Of a stretch of 50,902 nucleotides of DNA, positions 24,294 to 33,072 are shown in pieces (position 1 is the stretch's first letter; every line of letters begins with the position of its first letter). The notes under the pieces are model-generated. The model was not told the origin of the DNA. It searched no databases and was given only the letters and a program-made list of their open reading frames with translations. The stretch lies in the NCBI GenBank assembly GCA_013178005.1, contig JABLXL010000024.1, forward strand, positions 1 to 50,902, written 5' to 3'. Position numbers and translations under genes: made by a program. The stretch comes from Actinomycetota bacterium (GTDB lineage Bacteria > Actinomycetota > Geothermincolia > Geothermincolales > RBG-13-55-18).

Positions 24294-25925
24294 TCATTCC
24301 TCCGCCAGGAAGGGATAGCGGTAATCCGTGGGCGGAAGGAAGTTCTCCTTGATCACGCGGGTGGATACCCAGCGTTCGAGGTTGAGCCAGCTCCCCGCCT
24401 TATCGTTGGTGCCCGAGGCGCGTGAGCCGCCGAAGGGCTGCTGCGCCACCACCGCCCCCGTGGGTTTATCGTTGATGTAGAAGTTCCCCGCAGCGTGGCG
24501 CAGCTTCTTGGTCGCCTGTACGATGGCGAAGCGGTCCTGGGCGAAGATGGCGCCGGTGAGGGCATAGGGGCTGGTGGTGTTGCAAAGCTCCAGCGTCTCT
24601 TCGTACTGCTTCTCGGGATAGACGAAGACGGTGACCACGGGGCCGAAGATCTCCTCCACCATGAGCTTGGAGCGAGGGTCCCTTGTCTGCACCACCGTGG
24701 GCTGGATGAAATAACCATGCGAGTCGTCGTAGGTGCCCCCGCACAGTATCTCGAGGTTTGGATCCTGGCGGGCGAACTCGATGTAGCCGGCGATCTTGTC
24801 GAAGGCGTCCTTGGCGATAACCGCGTTCATGAAGTTGGAGAAGTCGCACACGTCTCCGACCTTGATGGTGGCGATCTCGTCCAGCATACGCTCCTTCACT
24901 TTAGGCCATATGCTGTCGGGAATGTACACGCGGCTGGGGGCGGAGCACTTCTGTCCCTGGTATTCGAATCCCCCGCGCACGATGGCCGCCACCAGGGCCT
25001 CGATGTCCGTTGAGGCGTGGGCGAAGATGAAGTCCTTTCCTCCCGTCTCTCCCACGATACGCGGGTAGGAAAAGTACTTGCGGATGTCCGAGCCTATGGT
25101 CAGCCAGATGGTGGAGAAAACGTAGGTGGAGCCGGTGAAGTGCACCCCTCCCAGGTCCAGGTGGTTGAGCACGGGCGGGGCCACCGAGGGGCCGGGTCCC
25201 GGTATCATGTTGATAACGCCGTCGGGCATTCCCGCTTCCTTGAGGATCTTCATGATGTAATAGGCGGGGAGGACGGCGTCGGAGGAGGGCTTCCAGACCA
25301 CGGCGTTGCCCATGAGCGCGGGCGCGGTGGGCAGGTTGCCGCCGATGGAGGTGAAGTTGAAGGGGGTGATGGCGAAGACGAACCCCTCCAGCGGCCGGTG
25401 TTCCATGTAGTTGAGCACGCCGTGGGTGGAGATGGGCTGGTCGTCGTAGATCTGGGTCATGAAATAGGGGTTGAAGCGCCAGAAGTCGATGAGCTCGCAG
25501 GCCGAATCTATCTCCGCCTGGTGGCAGGTCTTGCTCATGCACAGCATGGTGGCGGCGTTGAGCACCTGGCGGTACTTGCCGCTGAGCAATTCCGCCGCCT
25601 TGAGCAGCACCGTTGCCCGCGATGACCAGTCGATCTCGCTCCAGGCCAGCTTGGCCTCGTTGGCGGCGTCGATGGCCATCTCCGCCTCCCTAACGCCGGC
25701 GCGGTGATAGGACCCCAAAACCTGCGAGAGGTCGTGGGGACAGCGCATCTCCACCAGATCCCCAGTGGTAACCTCTCGCCCGCCGATGATGCAGGGGACC
25801 TCCACGGGGTTGGCCAGCATGTCCTTCAGGGCGGCCTTGAGTTCCGCCCTCTCCTTGCTGCCCGGCGCGTAGGAAAGCACCGGTTCGTTCTCCGGCTTGC
25901 GGATGTGAAATATCCCGTTGAACAT
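24294..25925 (-). CDS. pruA: Delta-1-pyrroline-5-carboxylate dehydrogenase
   Basis: A 543-residue aldehyde dehydrogenase of the P5CDh branch, oxidising glutamate-5-semialdehyde to glutamate with NAD+ in proline and arginine breakdown. Evidence includes the starting segment of the eukaryote/actinobacterial type (NEPVLSYAPGSKERAEL), the catalytic Cys327 in GQKCSAPSR, the base Glu293 in VGETGGKDF, and PFGGSRASGTNDKAG near the end, all characteristic of this branch. Length is as expected for the stand-alone enzyme. ATG 25925 follows GGGGAGGAAGG. No proline dehydrogenase lies next to it, so the pathway partner must be elsewhere. It is a single-gene unit. Confidence 0.93.
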   Translation of the reverse strand: MFNGIFHIRKPENEPVLSYAPGSKERAELKAALKDMLANPVEVPCIIGGREVTTGDLVEMRCPHDLSQVLGSYHRAGVREAEMAIDAANEAKLAWSEIDWSSRATVLLKAAELLSGKYRQVLNAATMLCMSKTCHQAEIDSACELIDFWRFNPYFMTQIYDDQPISTHGVLNYMEHRPLEGFVFAITPFNFTSIGGNLPTAPALMGNAVVWKPSSDAVLPAYYIMKILKEAGMPDGVINMIPGPGPSVAPPVLNHLDLGGVHFTGSTYVFSTIWLTIGSDIRKYFSYPRIVGETGGKDFIFAHASTDIEALVAAIVRGGFEYQGQKCSAPSRVYIPDSIWPKVKERMLDEIATIKVGDVCDFSNFMNAVIAKDAFDKIAGYIEFARQDPNLEILCGGTYDDSHGYFIQPTVVQTRDPRSKLMVEEIFGPVVTVFVYPEKQYEETLELCNTTSPYALTGAIFAQDRFAIVQATKKLRHAAGNFYINDKPTGAVVAQQPFGGSRASGTNDKAGSWLNLERWVSTRVIKENFLPPTDYRYPFLAEE

Positions 25926-26299
25926 TCCTTCCTCCCCTTCTCCTTAAGAATCCGGGTCCATCAACAAGGTCTGTCATGAAAGTGCCTGTCATATAATACA
26001 TCAACCCGGGGAATGGGCAGAACTTCCGCAACGGCGGAGGAACGCCCTCGGCGTCCAGGAAGATCCATCTTTACGAGCCTGACTTACAAGGCGGAGAGGA
26101 CTTTAATTCACCCAACCAGGGCATGGGGGGGCACGCGTCATGCACCTGGCACTTGTAATCGCTCTGGACGGAGGAAACAGGTCCCGTGGCCAGCCTGGGC
26201 TAACTTTCCCCGGCGCATGTCGCGTGCATGACCGTACAGGCTTCGCGGGGCGGGAAGTATACCCTGCCGGTTTTTGGTAACCGCCTCGATAGGCAGCCC
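25926..26299. other. Gene-free stretch upstream of pruA
   Basis: Two direct CTGTCAT repeats (25971-25977 and 25986-25992, 15 bases apart) lie about 50-65 bases upstream of pruA and could bind a regulator. The next segment has ATATAATAC, but no good -35 match. No gene is seen. Confidence 0.35.
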
Positions 26300-28837
26300 T
26301 CAACCCGGCGACCCATCGCTTCCCTCACGAGGGGGAAAGGCGTAACCCGATGGCCACTCAGCATTGACCCCACGGATATCCGGCTCCACGGAGATCCTCG
26401 GCTCGCCACCCTCCACCCACGCCTTCAGCCCGTAAGACGTCCCTTCGTCCTCGAGCAGGTACGCGGCGGAGCCGTCGGGGCGAGGGAAGATCACGAGGAG
26501 AAGGCCGTCGGCGAGACCCTTCTCCCCCACGTACTGCATCACCGGTCCCAGCGGCAGGATGGTCCCCTCCCGCCCGAATACGGGCACGCGCTCGATGGGA
26601 CAGGTATAGGAAATCCACCTCGGACCCTCGAAACGTTCGCCCGTCCAGAAATCGTACCATCCTCCTTCCGGGAAATATATCCTGCGCTCGTCCTCCTCGG
26701 TGAGGATGGGAGCGGCGAGGAGGTTCCTCCCGAACAGGTACTCGTCATCCAGGTTGTAGACATTGGGGTCGTGGGGAAACTCCAGCACCAGGTGCTGGAT
26801 CATCGGCAACCCCCGGGCCGCCAGGTGTCGGGCTTCCGAGTAGATATAAGGGATGAGGCGGTACCGGAGCTCCAGGAGGCCTCTCACTATATCCTGCGTT
26901 TCCGGCTCGTAATTCCATGGTTCCCGGAAACGCGGGCCGCCGCCATGGTAGCGGATATGGGAGTTGAGCATGCAGAGCTGGGTGAAACGGATGTAGAGCT
27001 TATCGGTGGGGGTGCCGGTGAAGCCGCCACAATCCTGCGCCCAGAAGGTGAAGCCGCACAGGCCCAGGCTGAGGCCGCCCCGCAGAGAACACAAGAGGTC
27101 GTGGAAAGTGCTGGAGTTGTCCCCCGACCAGTGCACGGGATAGCGTTGCGACCCGGCGTACGCGCTTCTCGCCCATATGATACCCTCGCCCCTCGCCGCC
27201 TCCGTCACCTCGAACACGGCGCGGTCATAGAGGAGGGGGTAGAGGTTGTGCATCTCCGAGCCCGAGTAGCGCTGGAAGACCTGGTGGCGCTCGATGCCCT
27301 CGCCGAAGTCCACTTTTATGCAGGAGACCCCGAGGTCCAGGAGGGCGCGCAGCTTCTCCTGGTACCATTCCACCGCCTCCGGTTTCGAGAGGTCGATCAC
27401 GTGCGCGGGGTAGATGATGAAGAAGAAGGGGCCGCGGTTTTCCGCCAGCACCCCTTTCTCGCGCGCCTCCTTCGCCACCTCCAGCTCGTCCACCACGTAA
27501 GGAGCCTGCCAGAGGCTGGCCCTGAAGTTCATCTCCGCCAGTTCCCCGAACATGCCCGCCGGGTCCGGAAATCTCTCTGGGTTGAATTTCCAGTCGCATT
27601 TCCAGTCCTCGTCGAACCAGTTGGTGTCGATGTGGATGAGGTCGCACGGGAAGCGCCCTTCGCGAAGCTTCCTGGCGGTGTCGAGCACCTGTTCCCTGGT
27701 GACGTAGGAAATGCGGCTCATCCAGGTCCCGAAGGACCACTTGGGCGGGACGGCCGGCTTCCCGGTGAGGTCCGTGTACGCCTCCAGCACGTCCCCGGGT
27801 GTCCCGGCGAAAAAATAGTAATCGACGAGGTCTCCCTCGACGGCGAAGACGTTCTTGCATATCTCGCGCGTTCCAATCCAGAACTGTATGGGCTTGCTTT
27901 CATTCACGAAAACGCCATAACCCCGCGAGCTGATAAAAAATGGCACGTGCTTGTACGCCCTCCAGGTGGTGTTGCCGATGCCCTCGCAGTTCCATAGCCC
28001 GATACTCTGCCCTACCCGGTTTATGGCGGAGAACTTCTCCCCCAGGCCGTAAACGGCCTCACCGGGGTAGAGCACGAAGGACTCCACGCCGTAGGTCCTC
28101 CCCGACTTTCTGTCCCGCACGAAACCGAGGGGCCAGGAATCCATGGCCAGCGCCCACTCGTTCTTGGTCTTGCCTCCCGATTCGGTGATCATCCTGCCGG
28201 AGGCGTCCCTTATCATGATGCGAAAGTCCTTCTTGTGGATATCGAGCCGGAGCGCCTCCGTCACGATGCTGTACATGCCGTTTTCCTCGCGGAAATCGAC
28301 GTGCGTGTCGCGGGCGATATCGCCGCAAACCATTTCCGTGGCGTGCTCGGGAACCTGTTTGCCTTCGGCGAGCCTCAACCGGTAAGCATCGGGGCGCAAC
28401 ACGTCGATGCGCAAGGTGAGCTCCTTGAACCTGGTGCGCTTTCCGACATGATAGGTGTGGGAACCGGCGGTCATGTTGGTGCCGCGGAGGGTATAGACGT
28501 TGTAACCCCTGGCGCCGAAAACGAATGAGTTTCCGATTCTTTCCAGGAACTCAACTGAAAGGACGCAGGCCGCCTTCTTCCCCACCAGCTTCTCCAGGAA
28601 GGAAAAGGGCTCGGAAATCTGGCCGCCGCCGCGATCAAGGGGGTGGTCGGTCAAGCCAAACCACACTTGCGGCTCACCGGTCCAGAACACCCTTTTCCTT
28701 ATATCGAGAGGATAGCGCAGCAGGTTCTTTCCGACCACCGCCAGCAGGCGAATCACATCGGCGGGCTTGAGCCGGTTTTCGATCACTTCCTCCCCAATGG
28801 ATCCATGCGTCATAACCTCGTCGTGCCCTTCACCCAT
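26300..28837 (-). CDS. Glycoside hydrolase family 31, alpha-xylosidase/alpha-glucosidase type
   Basis: An 845-residue retaining alpha-glycosidase. An N-terminal beta-sandwich, the (beta/alpha)8 barrel and a distal beta domain can be followed. The nucleophile is Asp510 in IKVDFGEG (KVDFGE is the alpha-xylosidase/YicI-like variant), and the acid/base is Asp573 in HWSGDNSST. LIHIDTNWF and YGLGEKF support the family. There is no signal peptide, so the enzyme is cytoplasmic and would need imported oligosaccharides; no sugar transporter is nearby. ATG 28837 follows GGGAGGAAACGAG. A strong promoter lies about 110 bases upstream. Substrate choice between xyloside and glucoside needs assay. Confidence 0.92.
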   Translation of the reverse strand: MGEGHDEVMTHGSIGEEVIENRLKPADVIRLLAVVGKNLLRYPLDIRKRVFWTGEPQVWFGLTDHPLDRGGGQISEPFSFLEKLVGKKAACVLSVEFLERIGNSFVFGARGYNVYTLRGTNMTAGSHTYHVGKRTRFKELTLRIDVLRPDAYRLRLAEGKQVPEHATEMVCGDIARDTHVDFREENGMYSIVTEALRLDIHKKDFRIMIRDASGRMITESGGKTKNEWALAMDSWPLGFVRDRKSGRTYGVESFVLYPGEAVYGLGEKFSAINRVGQSIGLWNCEGIGNTTWRAYKHVPFFISSRGYGVFVNESKPIQFWIGTREICKNVFAVEGDLVDYYFFAGTPGDVLEAYTDLTGKPAVPPKWSFGTWMSRISYVTREQVLDTARKLREGRFPCDLIHIDTNWFDEDWKCDWKFNPERFPDPAGMFGELAEMNFRASLWQAPYVVDELEVAKEAREKGVLAENRGPFFFIIYPAHVIDLSKPEAVEWYQEKLRALLDLGVSCIKVDFGEGIERHQVFQRYSGSEMHNLYPLLYDRAVFEVTEAARGEGIIWARSAYAGSQRYPVHWSGDNSSTFHDLLCSLRGGLSLGLCGFTFWAQDCGGFTGTPTDKLYIRFTQLCMLNSHIRYHGGGPRFREPWNYEPETQDIVRGLLELRYRLIPYIYSEARHLAARGLPMIQHLVLEFPHDPNVYNLDDEYLFGRNLLAAPILTEEDERRIYFPEGGWYDFWTGERFEGPRWISYTCPIERVPVFGREGTILPLGPVMQYVGEKGLADGLLLVIFPRPDGSAAYLLEDEGTSYGLKAWVEGGEPRISVEPDIRGVNAEWPSGYAFPPREGSDGSPG

Positions 28838-28954
28838 GCTCGTTTCCTCCCAGGTTTATGTCTCCACAGGACGGACGAGGAACGGTTGTCCGGCACGCCC
28901 CTGTGTCTCTCCCCACCCGAAAAGCACGTCGCCCCAAATCATCCTCAGGTTTGA

Positions 28955-28983
28955 TTATACGCCGGTCGCTTTCTTTCGACAAG
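28955..28983 (-). promoter_or_regulatory. Promoter of the GH31 gene
   Basis: On the minus strand TTGTCG (28983-28978), 17 bases, then a perfect TATAAT (28960-28955). The leader would be about 110 bases. The rest of the gap 28838-29162 holds no recognised gene. Confidence 0.65.
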
Positions 28984-29162
28984 ACTTATTTCCTGTTGTC
29001 TCCGCGATGTGTCTCTCCAGATCGCGCGCCGGTACGCAAACCAGTCGCCTCGTGGTCGGCTCTCCCAGTGGTCGAGCGTGGTAAGGCGAAGATGGGCGTT
29101 TTTAGGGTATATCATCCATATCCTGGCGCTCCCCATCAACCGCTGATGGAAGGCGGCGGGGG

Positions 29163-29276
29163 CTACAGGTCATCTACCGGAACGACCGCGCCGACCAGGT
29201 TCATCAGCGACGTGAAGATCGCCCTGATGATACGCTGCACCGCGCGTTCGCTCATGCAGCGGGCAAGGGCCCGCCG
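29163..29276 (-). pseudogene. Relic of a TauE/SafE permease: last ~37 codons only
   Basis: Translating 29276 down to TAG at 29163 gives CMSERAVQRIIRAIFTSL followed by MNLVGAVVPVDDL, clearly homologous to the end of the intact TauE/SafE protein at 32185 (YMSERMESRTVRALFTGV, VLVGAVILVQAL). No upstream part remains; it begins at the stop codon of the DUF2284 gene. It is probably what was left after a deletion or a DUF2284 replacement. Nucleotide similarity to 32185-32290 is also visible. Confidence 0.85.
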
Positions 29277-29786
29277 TCAATCTACGAGCACCATACCCCA
29301 GGACTTGTAGCCCTCTCCTGTTGCCGCCAGTCTGCGCTCTATTCCAGCTCTTTCCAGGGTGGCGAAGACGTTTATCCCCAACCCGGACATGGAGGGGCGT
29401 GCGTTGAGCGGGTCGCGGCAGGGCTCGCCCGCGGGCACGCATTCATCGCACAAAGAGCAGCGATGCCCCTTTAGCCCCATGGCCAGGTAGTAACCCCGCC
29501 GCATGGCCTCCCTCTCCACCTCAACCACCAGGCGGTTCAGATCCCCAGTGTCGCATTCCAGCAGTATGGCCCAACCATAACTGCGCAGCGCTTTCTCGAA
29601 CTCCGAGGGCGCCGGCGTGAAGGGAGGGCAGGTGAGGTAGCGCCCGTAGGAGGGACAGCCGTAGCGGCACTTGAGGACGGTGCGCTCGTCAAAGACCACC
29701 TCGCCCGCCGGTATCACCACCGCACATATAGCCCCCAGCGTCAAGGCATATCCCTTGAGCTCCTCGAGGTCCTCTGTCATGGACAC
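29277..29786 (-). CDS. DUF2284 putative metal-binding protein
   Basis: A 169-residue cytoplasmic protein. Cysteine motifs are KCRYGCPSYGRYLTCPPF (residues ~39-56) and CSLCDECVPAGEPC (~110-123), the two signatures of DUF2284. The family is widespread in anaerobes and thought to bind an Fe-S cluster or metal, with no proven reaction. GTG 29786 is used, 7 bases after GGAGAAGGG; an ATG two codons later is possible. It follows the ADC-like gene by about 60 bases, so they may be co-transcribed. The sequence ends next to the TauE/SafE relic. Confidence 0.88.
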   Translation of the reverse strand: MSMTEDLEELKGYALTLGAICAVVIPAGEVVFDERTVLKCRYGCPSYGRYLTCPPFTPAPSEFEKALRSYGWAILLECDTGDLNRLVVEVEREAMRRGYYLAMGLKGHRCSLCDECVPAGEPCRDPLNARPSMSGLGINVFATLERAGIERRLAATGEGYKSWGMVLVD

Positions 29787-29847
29787 GGCTACACCCTTCT
29801 CCGGAACAGGAAACCGCCGTTTTCCTTACTATGACCGCGAACCAACC

Positions 29848-30687
29848 TTACGGCAAGGGTTTCGCCCATTCCTCTCCCTCCACCGTGTAGGGCATGGGCG
29901 GGGTCTCGTGCTCCGCCACGGGCACGCCGGGATGCAGCTTGGTGCGCAGGGCGTCGGAGCACATGGCGCCCCAGGGCTTCGCCGTACCCAATCCGAGTTC
30001 ACGCGCGTTGCGCGCCAGACGGTGGTCGCTCTTCCCAACCTCGATCCTCACGTCCTTCACCATGCAATTCCTGTACCATCCGTCCACCTCGGTTATGGTC
30101 TTGAGGATCTTTCCGTCGTGGTTGCTGAAAGAAACCATGTCAAACGCCGGCAGTTTTATCCCCGGGGTTTCCTTGGCGCTCACCTTGACAAGGGTTTCGC
30201 CGTTCTCGGGGTCAAAGACTGAGTATTCAAAGCGGCGCCCGGAGAGCCGGAAGGGGATCTCGGTTTCGAACTTGGGGTATCCCCATATCTCCCTCCCCGC
30301 CGCCCGCGCCTGGGGTATGGTGACCGGCATCTCCAGCACGTAGCCGCCCATTGTCCACCTTGCTCCCTGCAACCTCAGAAAATTCGCGTATGGAAAACGC
30401 GGCTTGGGGAATCCCATGGGAACGACCATGATGGTTATGAATACCTCGTCGTAGCCGCCGATGCTCACCTCCCGATACTGTAGAAACGCCAGGCTCACCA
30501 ACGCTTTGTCTCCGAAGAACCGCACCGGCTCCAGTCCGGTTCCCTCCAGCATGGGAAGAGTTCCGCCGGCTTCCACGAAGAAGTTGATTATGCGAGCCGA
30601 TACATCGTAGAAGAACATGGGCAGGTCCACCCTGCCCTGGGTGGTCATCACGCCCGTGCGCGGGACGTCGAAAAAGTAATCCTTCAT
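29848..30687 (-). CDS. Acetoacetate decarboxylase-fold protein
   Basis: A 279-residue member of the ADC family. The active-site Lys is in REIWGYPKFETEIPF (Lys139). In the clostridial decarboxylase two Lys are adjacent (PKK): the first is catalytic and the second lowers its pKa. Here the second is Phe, so efficient acetoacetate decarboxylation is doubtful and another Schiff-base reaction (aldol, dehydration or cyclase-like, as known in the superfamily) is possible. Other conserved family segments, such as the N-terminal FFYDVS and the C-terminal beta-barrel strands, are present. ATG 30687 follows AAGGAGG. An SDR gene lies 154 bases upstream on the same strand. Confidence 0.87.
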   Translation of the reverse strand: MKDYFFDVPRTGVMTTQGRVDLPMFFYDVSARIINFFVEAGGTLPMLEGTGLEPVRFFGDKALVSLAFLQYREVSIGGYDEVFITIMVVPMGFPKPRFPYANFLRLQGARWTMGGYVLEMPVTIPQARAAGREIWGYPKFETEIPFRLSGRRFEYSVFDPENGETLVKVSAKETPGIKLPAFDMVSFSNHDGKILKTITEVDGWYRNCMVKDVRIEVGKSDHRLARNARELGLGTAKPWGAMCSDALRTKLHPGVPVAEHETPPMPYTVEGEEWAKPLP

Positions 30688-30841
30688 GTCACCTCCTTAT
30701 CTGGTAATGCTCGCCCGACACGAAATCCAAACCCCCGTAACTGCTGCGACCGGCGTTCTATAAATCACCATGCGGCAGGAGAGATTGCGCGGGCCGGACA
30801 CGCCACCAATCCATCGTGGCGGGATCTCTTGGGGCGGCACG

Positions 30842-31660
30842 CTACCCGCGGCCCCTTCCCATCCAGTCGCGCATCATCACGTAGGCGACCATGGCTACGC
30901 TCTCCCGGGCGGAAAGGCGCGGCAGCACACCGTGTAGAAAATAGTTGCGCCAATCCGTGAAGTGGAAGGCGCGCCCGCGCTTCAAGGCCTCGAGCGCCTC
31001 CGCCGCCATGTCCGTGGGCTCCGCCAGCGGGACCAGCTTGAACCACGGGAGGTCGGGGAGGCCTTTCATCATGGGCGTGCGGGTGGTGGGAGGGTTGATG
31101 GTGCACACCTTCACCCCGTATTTGCGTACCTCCTGGCGCACCGCCTCGCTGAAGCTCTGCACGAAAGCCTTGGAGGCGGCGTAGACCGCCTCGTTGGCGG
31201 TGGGCTGGAAAGCGGCGGTGGAGCTGAAGTTGAGGATGCGGCCGTCGCGGCGAGCGATCATGCCGGGCAGAAAGAGGTGGGTCAGGGACATCAGCGCGGT
31301 CGCGTTTACCTCCACCAGCAGCTCCTGCCGGTCAAGCGGCAGTTCGTGAAAGTCTCCGTAGGCGTAGAGTCCCGCGCAGTTTACGAGGATGTCGACATAC
31401 GGAAAGGCATCAAGGGCGCGGTCGCGCAGCTCGACGCGCCCCGCGGGCTCCGCCAGGTCGACCGCCACCGGAAACGCCTTGACACCATAGCGCTCCGCGA
31501 GCTCTCCGGCGTGGCCCTCCAGCATGTCCTTCTCGCGCGGCAGGGCCGCCAGGACCAGGTTTGCTCCTTCCTTCGCCAGCAGGCGCGCCAGCTCCTTGCC
31601 CATGCCGGAAGACGCCCCCGTGACCACGGCGTTGCGGCCCTGGATCCGGTATCCCCTCAC
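30842..31660 (-). CDS. Short-chain dehydrogenase/reductase
   Basis: A 272-residue classical SDR. Rossmann motif TGASSGMG (residues ~14-21), NCAG (94-97) and catalytic Ser146-147, Tyr160 and Lys164 (YAASK). A helical, basic C-terminal extension (FTDWRNYFLHGVLPRLSARES) is shared in type with SDRs of the DltE/YqjQ kind that act on lipids or ketones. GTG 31660 follows AAGGAGG. As the neighbour upstream of the ADC-like gene it could supply or consume a keto acid for it, but this is inferred from position only. It differs in sequence from the SDR at 7792. Confidence 0.9.
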   Translation of the reverse strand: MRGYRIQGRNAVVTGASSGMGKELARLLAKEGANLVLAALPREKDMLEGHAGELAERYGVKAFPVAVDLAEPAGRVELRDRALDAFPYVDILVNCAGLYAYGDFHELPLDRQELLVEVNATALMSLTHLFLPGMIARRDGRILNFSSTAAFQPTANEAVYAASKAFVQSFSEAVRQEVRKYGVKVCTINPPTTRTPMMKGLPDLPWFKLVPLAEPTDMAAEALEALKRGRAFHFTDWRNYFLHGVLPRLSARESVAMVAYVMMRDWMGRGRG

Positions 31661-32184
31661 GCTATTACCTCCTTCCTCTTAGTCTGCTCCAGGCCATTGT
31701 CGATTAGGCGCGCCCTGCGATCCACCCGGCGTTCCCCTCCAACTTGACCCGACAAGGCCCGCGCTTCCTCCGCATTTCATTGACACCATCCGGGTGTTCG
31801 CCGCTCAATCCCGCTCATCTCTGCGTGGATCAACCCGCTCCTTCTGCCATCCGAGTAATTTTACTTCCGTGGCATTAATTCGACAAGTATACTTTTCTCT
31901 TGTTAAAGCATTGGATCGGATGCTGCGAAGCCCCAGGATGGAATGAAAACCCGTGCATGGAAACCCGGCGCCGCCCTCTCCGCCGCGTCTTTCCGCGAAT
32001 CACCCGGCATGGCGTTTTCCAGTGGCTTGAAATCTGCGACACGCCGGAATGGCGTAACAGCGGTGAGCGCGCGGGGAGGTGCCGCACTGGAAAGCCCTTT
32101 CTCCGTCATGACCTGATTAGCGACACCCGTGGCCATATATCTTTAGGCGATCCCCATATACCGTTGAAGGAGCACGATGGGGCG
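31661..32184. other. Gene-free stretch, nothing recognised
   Basis: Some open frames of up to about 75 codons lie in this region, but none has a site, motif or codon pattern like the real genes. An AT-rich patch at about 31855-31910 could contain a promoter; no clear -35/-10 pair was found. Confidence 0.4.
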
Positions 32185-32931
32185 CTAGAGCGCCTGGACC
32201 AGGATGACCGCGCCAACCAGGACCATCACCCCCGTGAAGAGCGCCCTGACAGTGCGCGACTCCATGCGTTCGCTCATGTAGCGGGCGCCCGCCTGGGATC
32301 CCGCCAGGCTCGCCAGGGCGACGGCCAGCAGCGTGACCCAGCTCGCGGTGATGTCCACGGCGTGCACCCCGAAGGCCACCAGGCACCCCGCCGCCACGAT
32401 CACCGGGGCCGTCCCCGCCGCCTCTCTCGCATCTATGCCCATGAGCACCAGGACGGCCATGGTGAAAGGACCTCCGTCGCGGGCGATGAACCCGATCATG
32501 AAGCCGATGCCCAGACCCACGACCATCCCCGTTATCCGCTCCCCCCGCCGCGAAAGCCCCTCTCCCGCAAGGCTGCGCCCTCGCAGCACCAGCAGTCCGA
32601 CCACGATATTCACCACCGCGAAGGAGATCATCAATGCGCGGGACGAGGTCGGTCGCGCCAGCAACGCCCCCAGGGGGCTCCCGGCGAGCACGGCCAGGGC
32701 GAAGGGCCAGGCGGTGGATAGGCGCACCAGGCCGCGCCTCCAGTAAAGCCCGCCCGCCGACAGGCAGGTTATCGCCGCCGCCAGGAGGCCAACCGGTATG
32801 GCCCCGGTCTTGAAATCCAACCCCAGCCAGTACAGCACCGGAACCAGTATCTGGGACCCGCCCGCGCCCATCATGGAAAAGACGAAAGAAACCGCCAGCG
32901 CCGCCAGGGCGATGGTGAAAACCTGCATCAT
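32185..32931 (-). CDS. TauE/SafE-family membrane permease
   Basis: A 248-residue polytopic membrane protein with about eight hydrophobic helices in two repeats. The N-terminal repeat holds FVFSMMGAGGSQILVPVL, and the second half begins with GFIGFIARDGGPFTM-like residues (IGFMIGFIARDGGPF) characteristic of the family. Members export or import sulfite, sulfoacetate or related sulfur compounds; the substrate here is unknown. The start ATG 32931 is used; the second ATG is the next codon. It is followed upstream by 70-base repeats. A relic of a second copy is at 29163-29276. Confidence 0.85.
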   Translation of the reverse strand: MMQVFTIALAALAVSFVFSMMGAGGSQILVPVLYWLGLDFKTGAIPVGLLAAAITCLSAGGLYWRRGLVRLSTAWPFALAVLAGSPLGALLARPTSSRALMISFAVVNIVVGLLVLRGRSLAGEGLSRRGERITGMVVGLGIGFMIGFIARDGGPFTMAVLVLMGIDAREAAGTAPVIVAAGCLVAFGVHAVDITASWVTLLAVALASLAGSQAGARYMSERMESRTVRALFTGVMVLVGAVILVQAL

Positions 32932-32932
32932 T

Positions 32933-33072
32933 CCTTCCCTACTCTATCCTTGGGAGGCCCAATGCGGAATCGCTCGAGTTCCTTTCTTGTTTCCCTCACG
33001 CCTTCCCTGCCCTACCTCTGGGAGAGGCCCGATGCGGACTCACTCGAGTTCCTTTCTTGTTTCCCTCACGCC
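32933..33072. repeat. Imperfect ~70-bp tandem duplication at the 3' end of the MBL gene
   Basis: 32933-33002 and 33001-33072 are nearly the same, sharing a 31-base identical run that starts CTCGAGTTCC and ends CTCACGCC (copies end at 33002 and 33072). The MBL protein stop codon is inside the downstream-coordinate copy; the other copy lies in the intergenic space before the TauE/SafE start. The difference of a few bases and an AG insertion suggest an older event than that at 6162-6437. Confidence 0.85.

Noticed and set aside
26228-27997. 589-codon open frame on the plus strand
   Set aside because: Antisense of the GH31 gene, whose catalytic motifs are certain; composition is that of a mirror frame.
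31900-32721. 273-codon open frame on the plus strand
   Set aside because: Antisense to TauE/SafE and in a gene-free region; no ribosome-binding site, and the translation is low-complexity.
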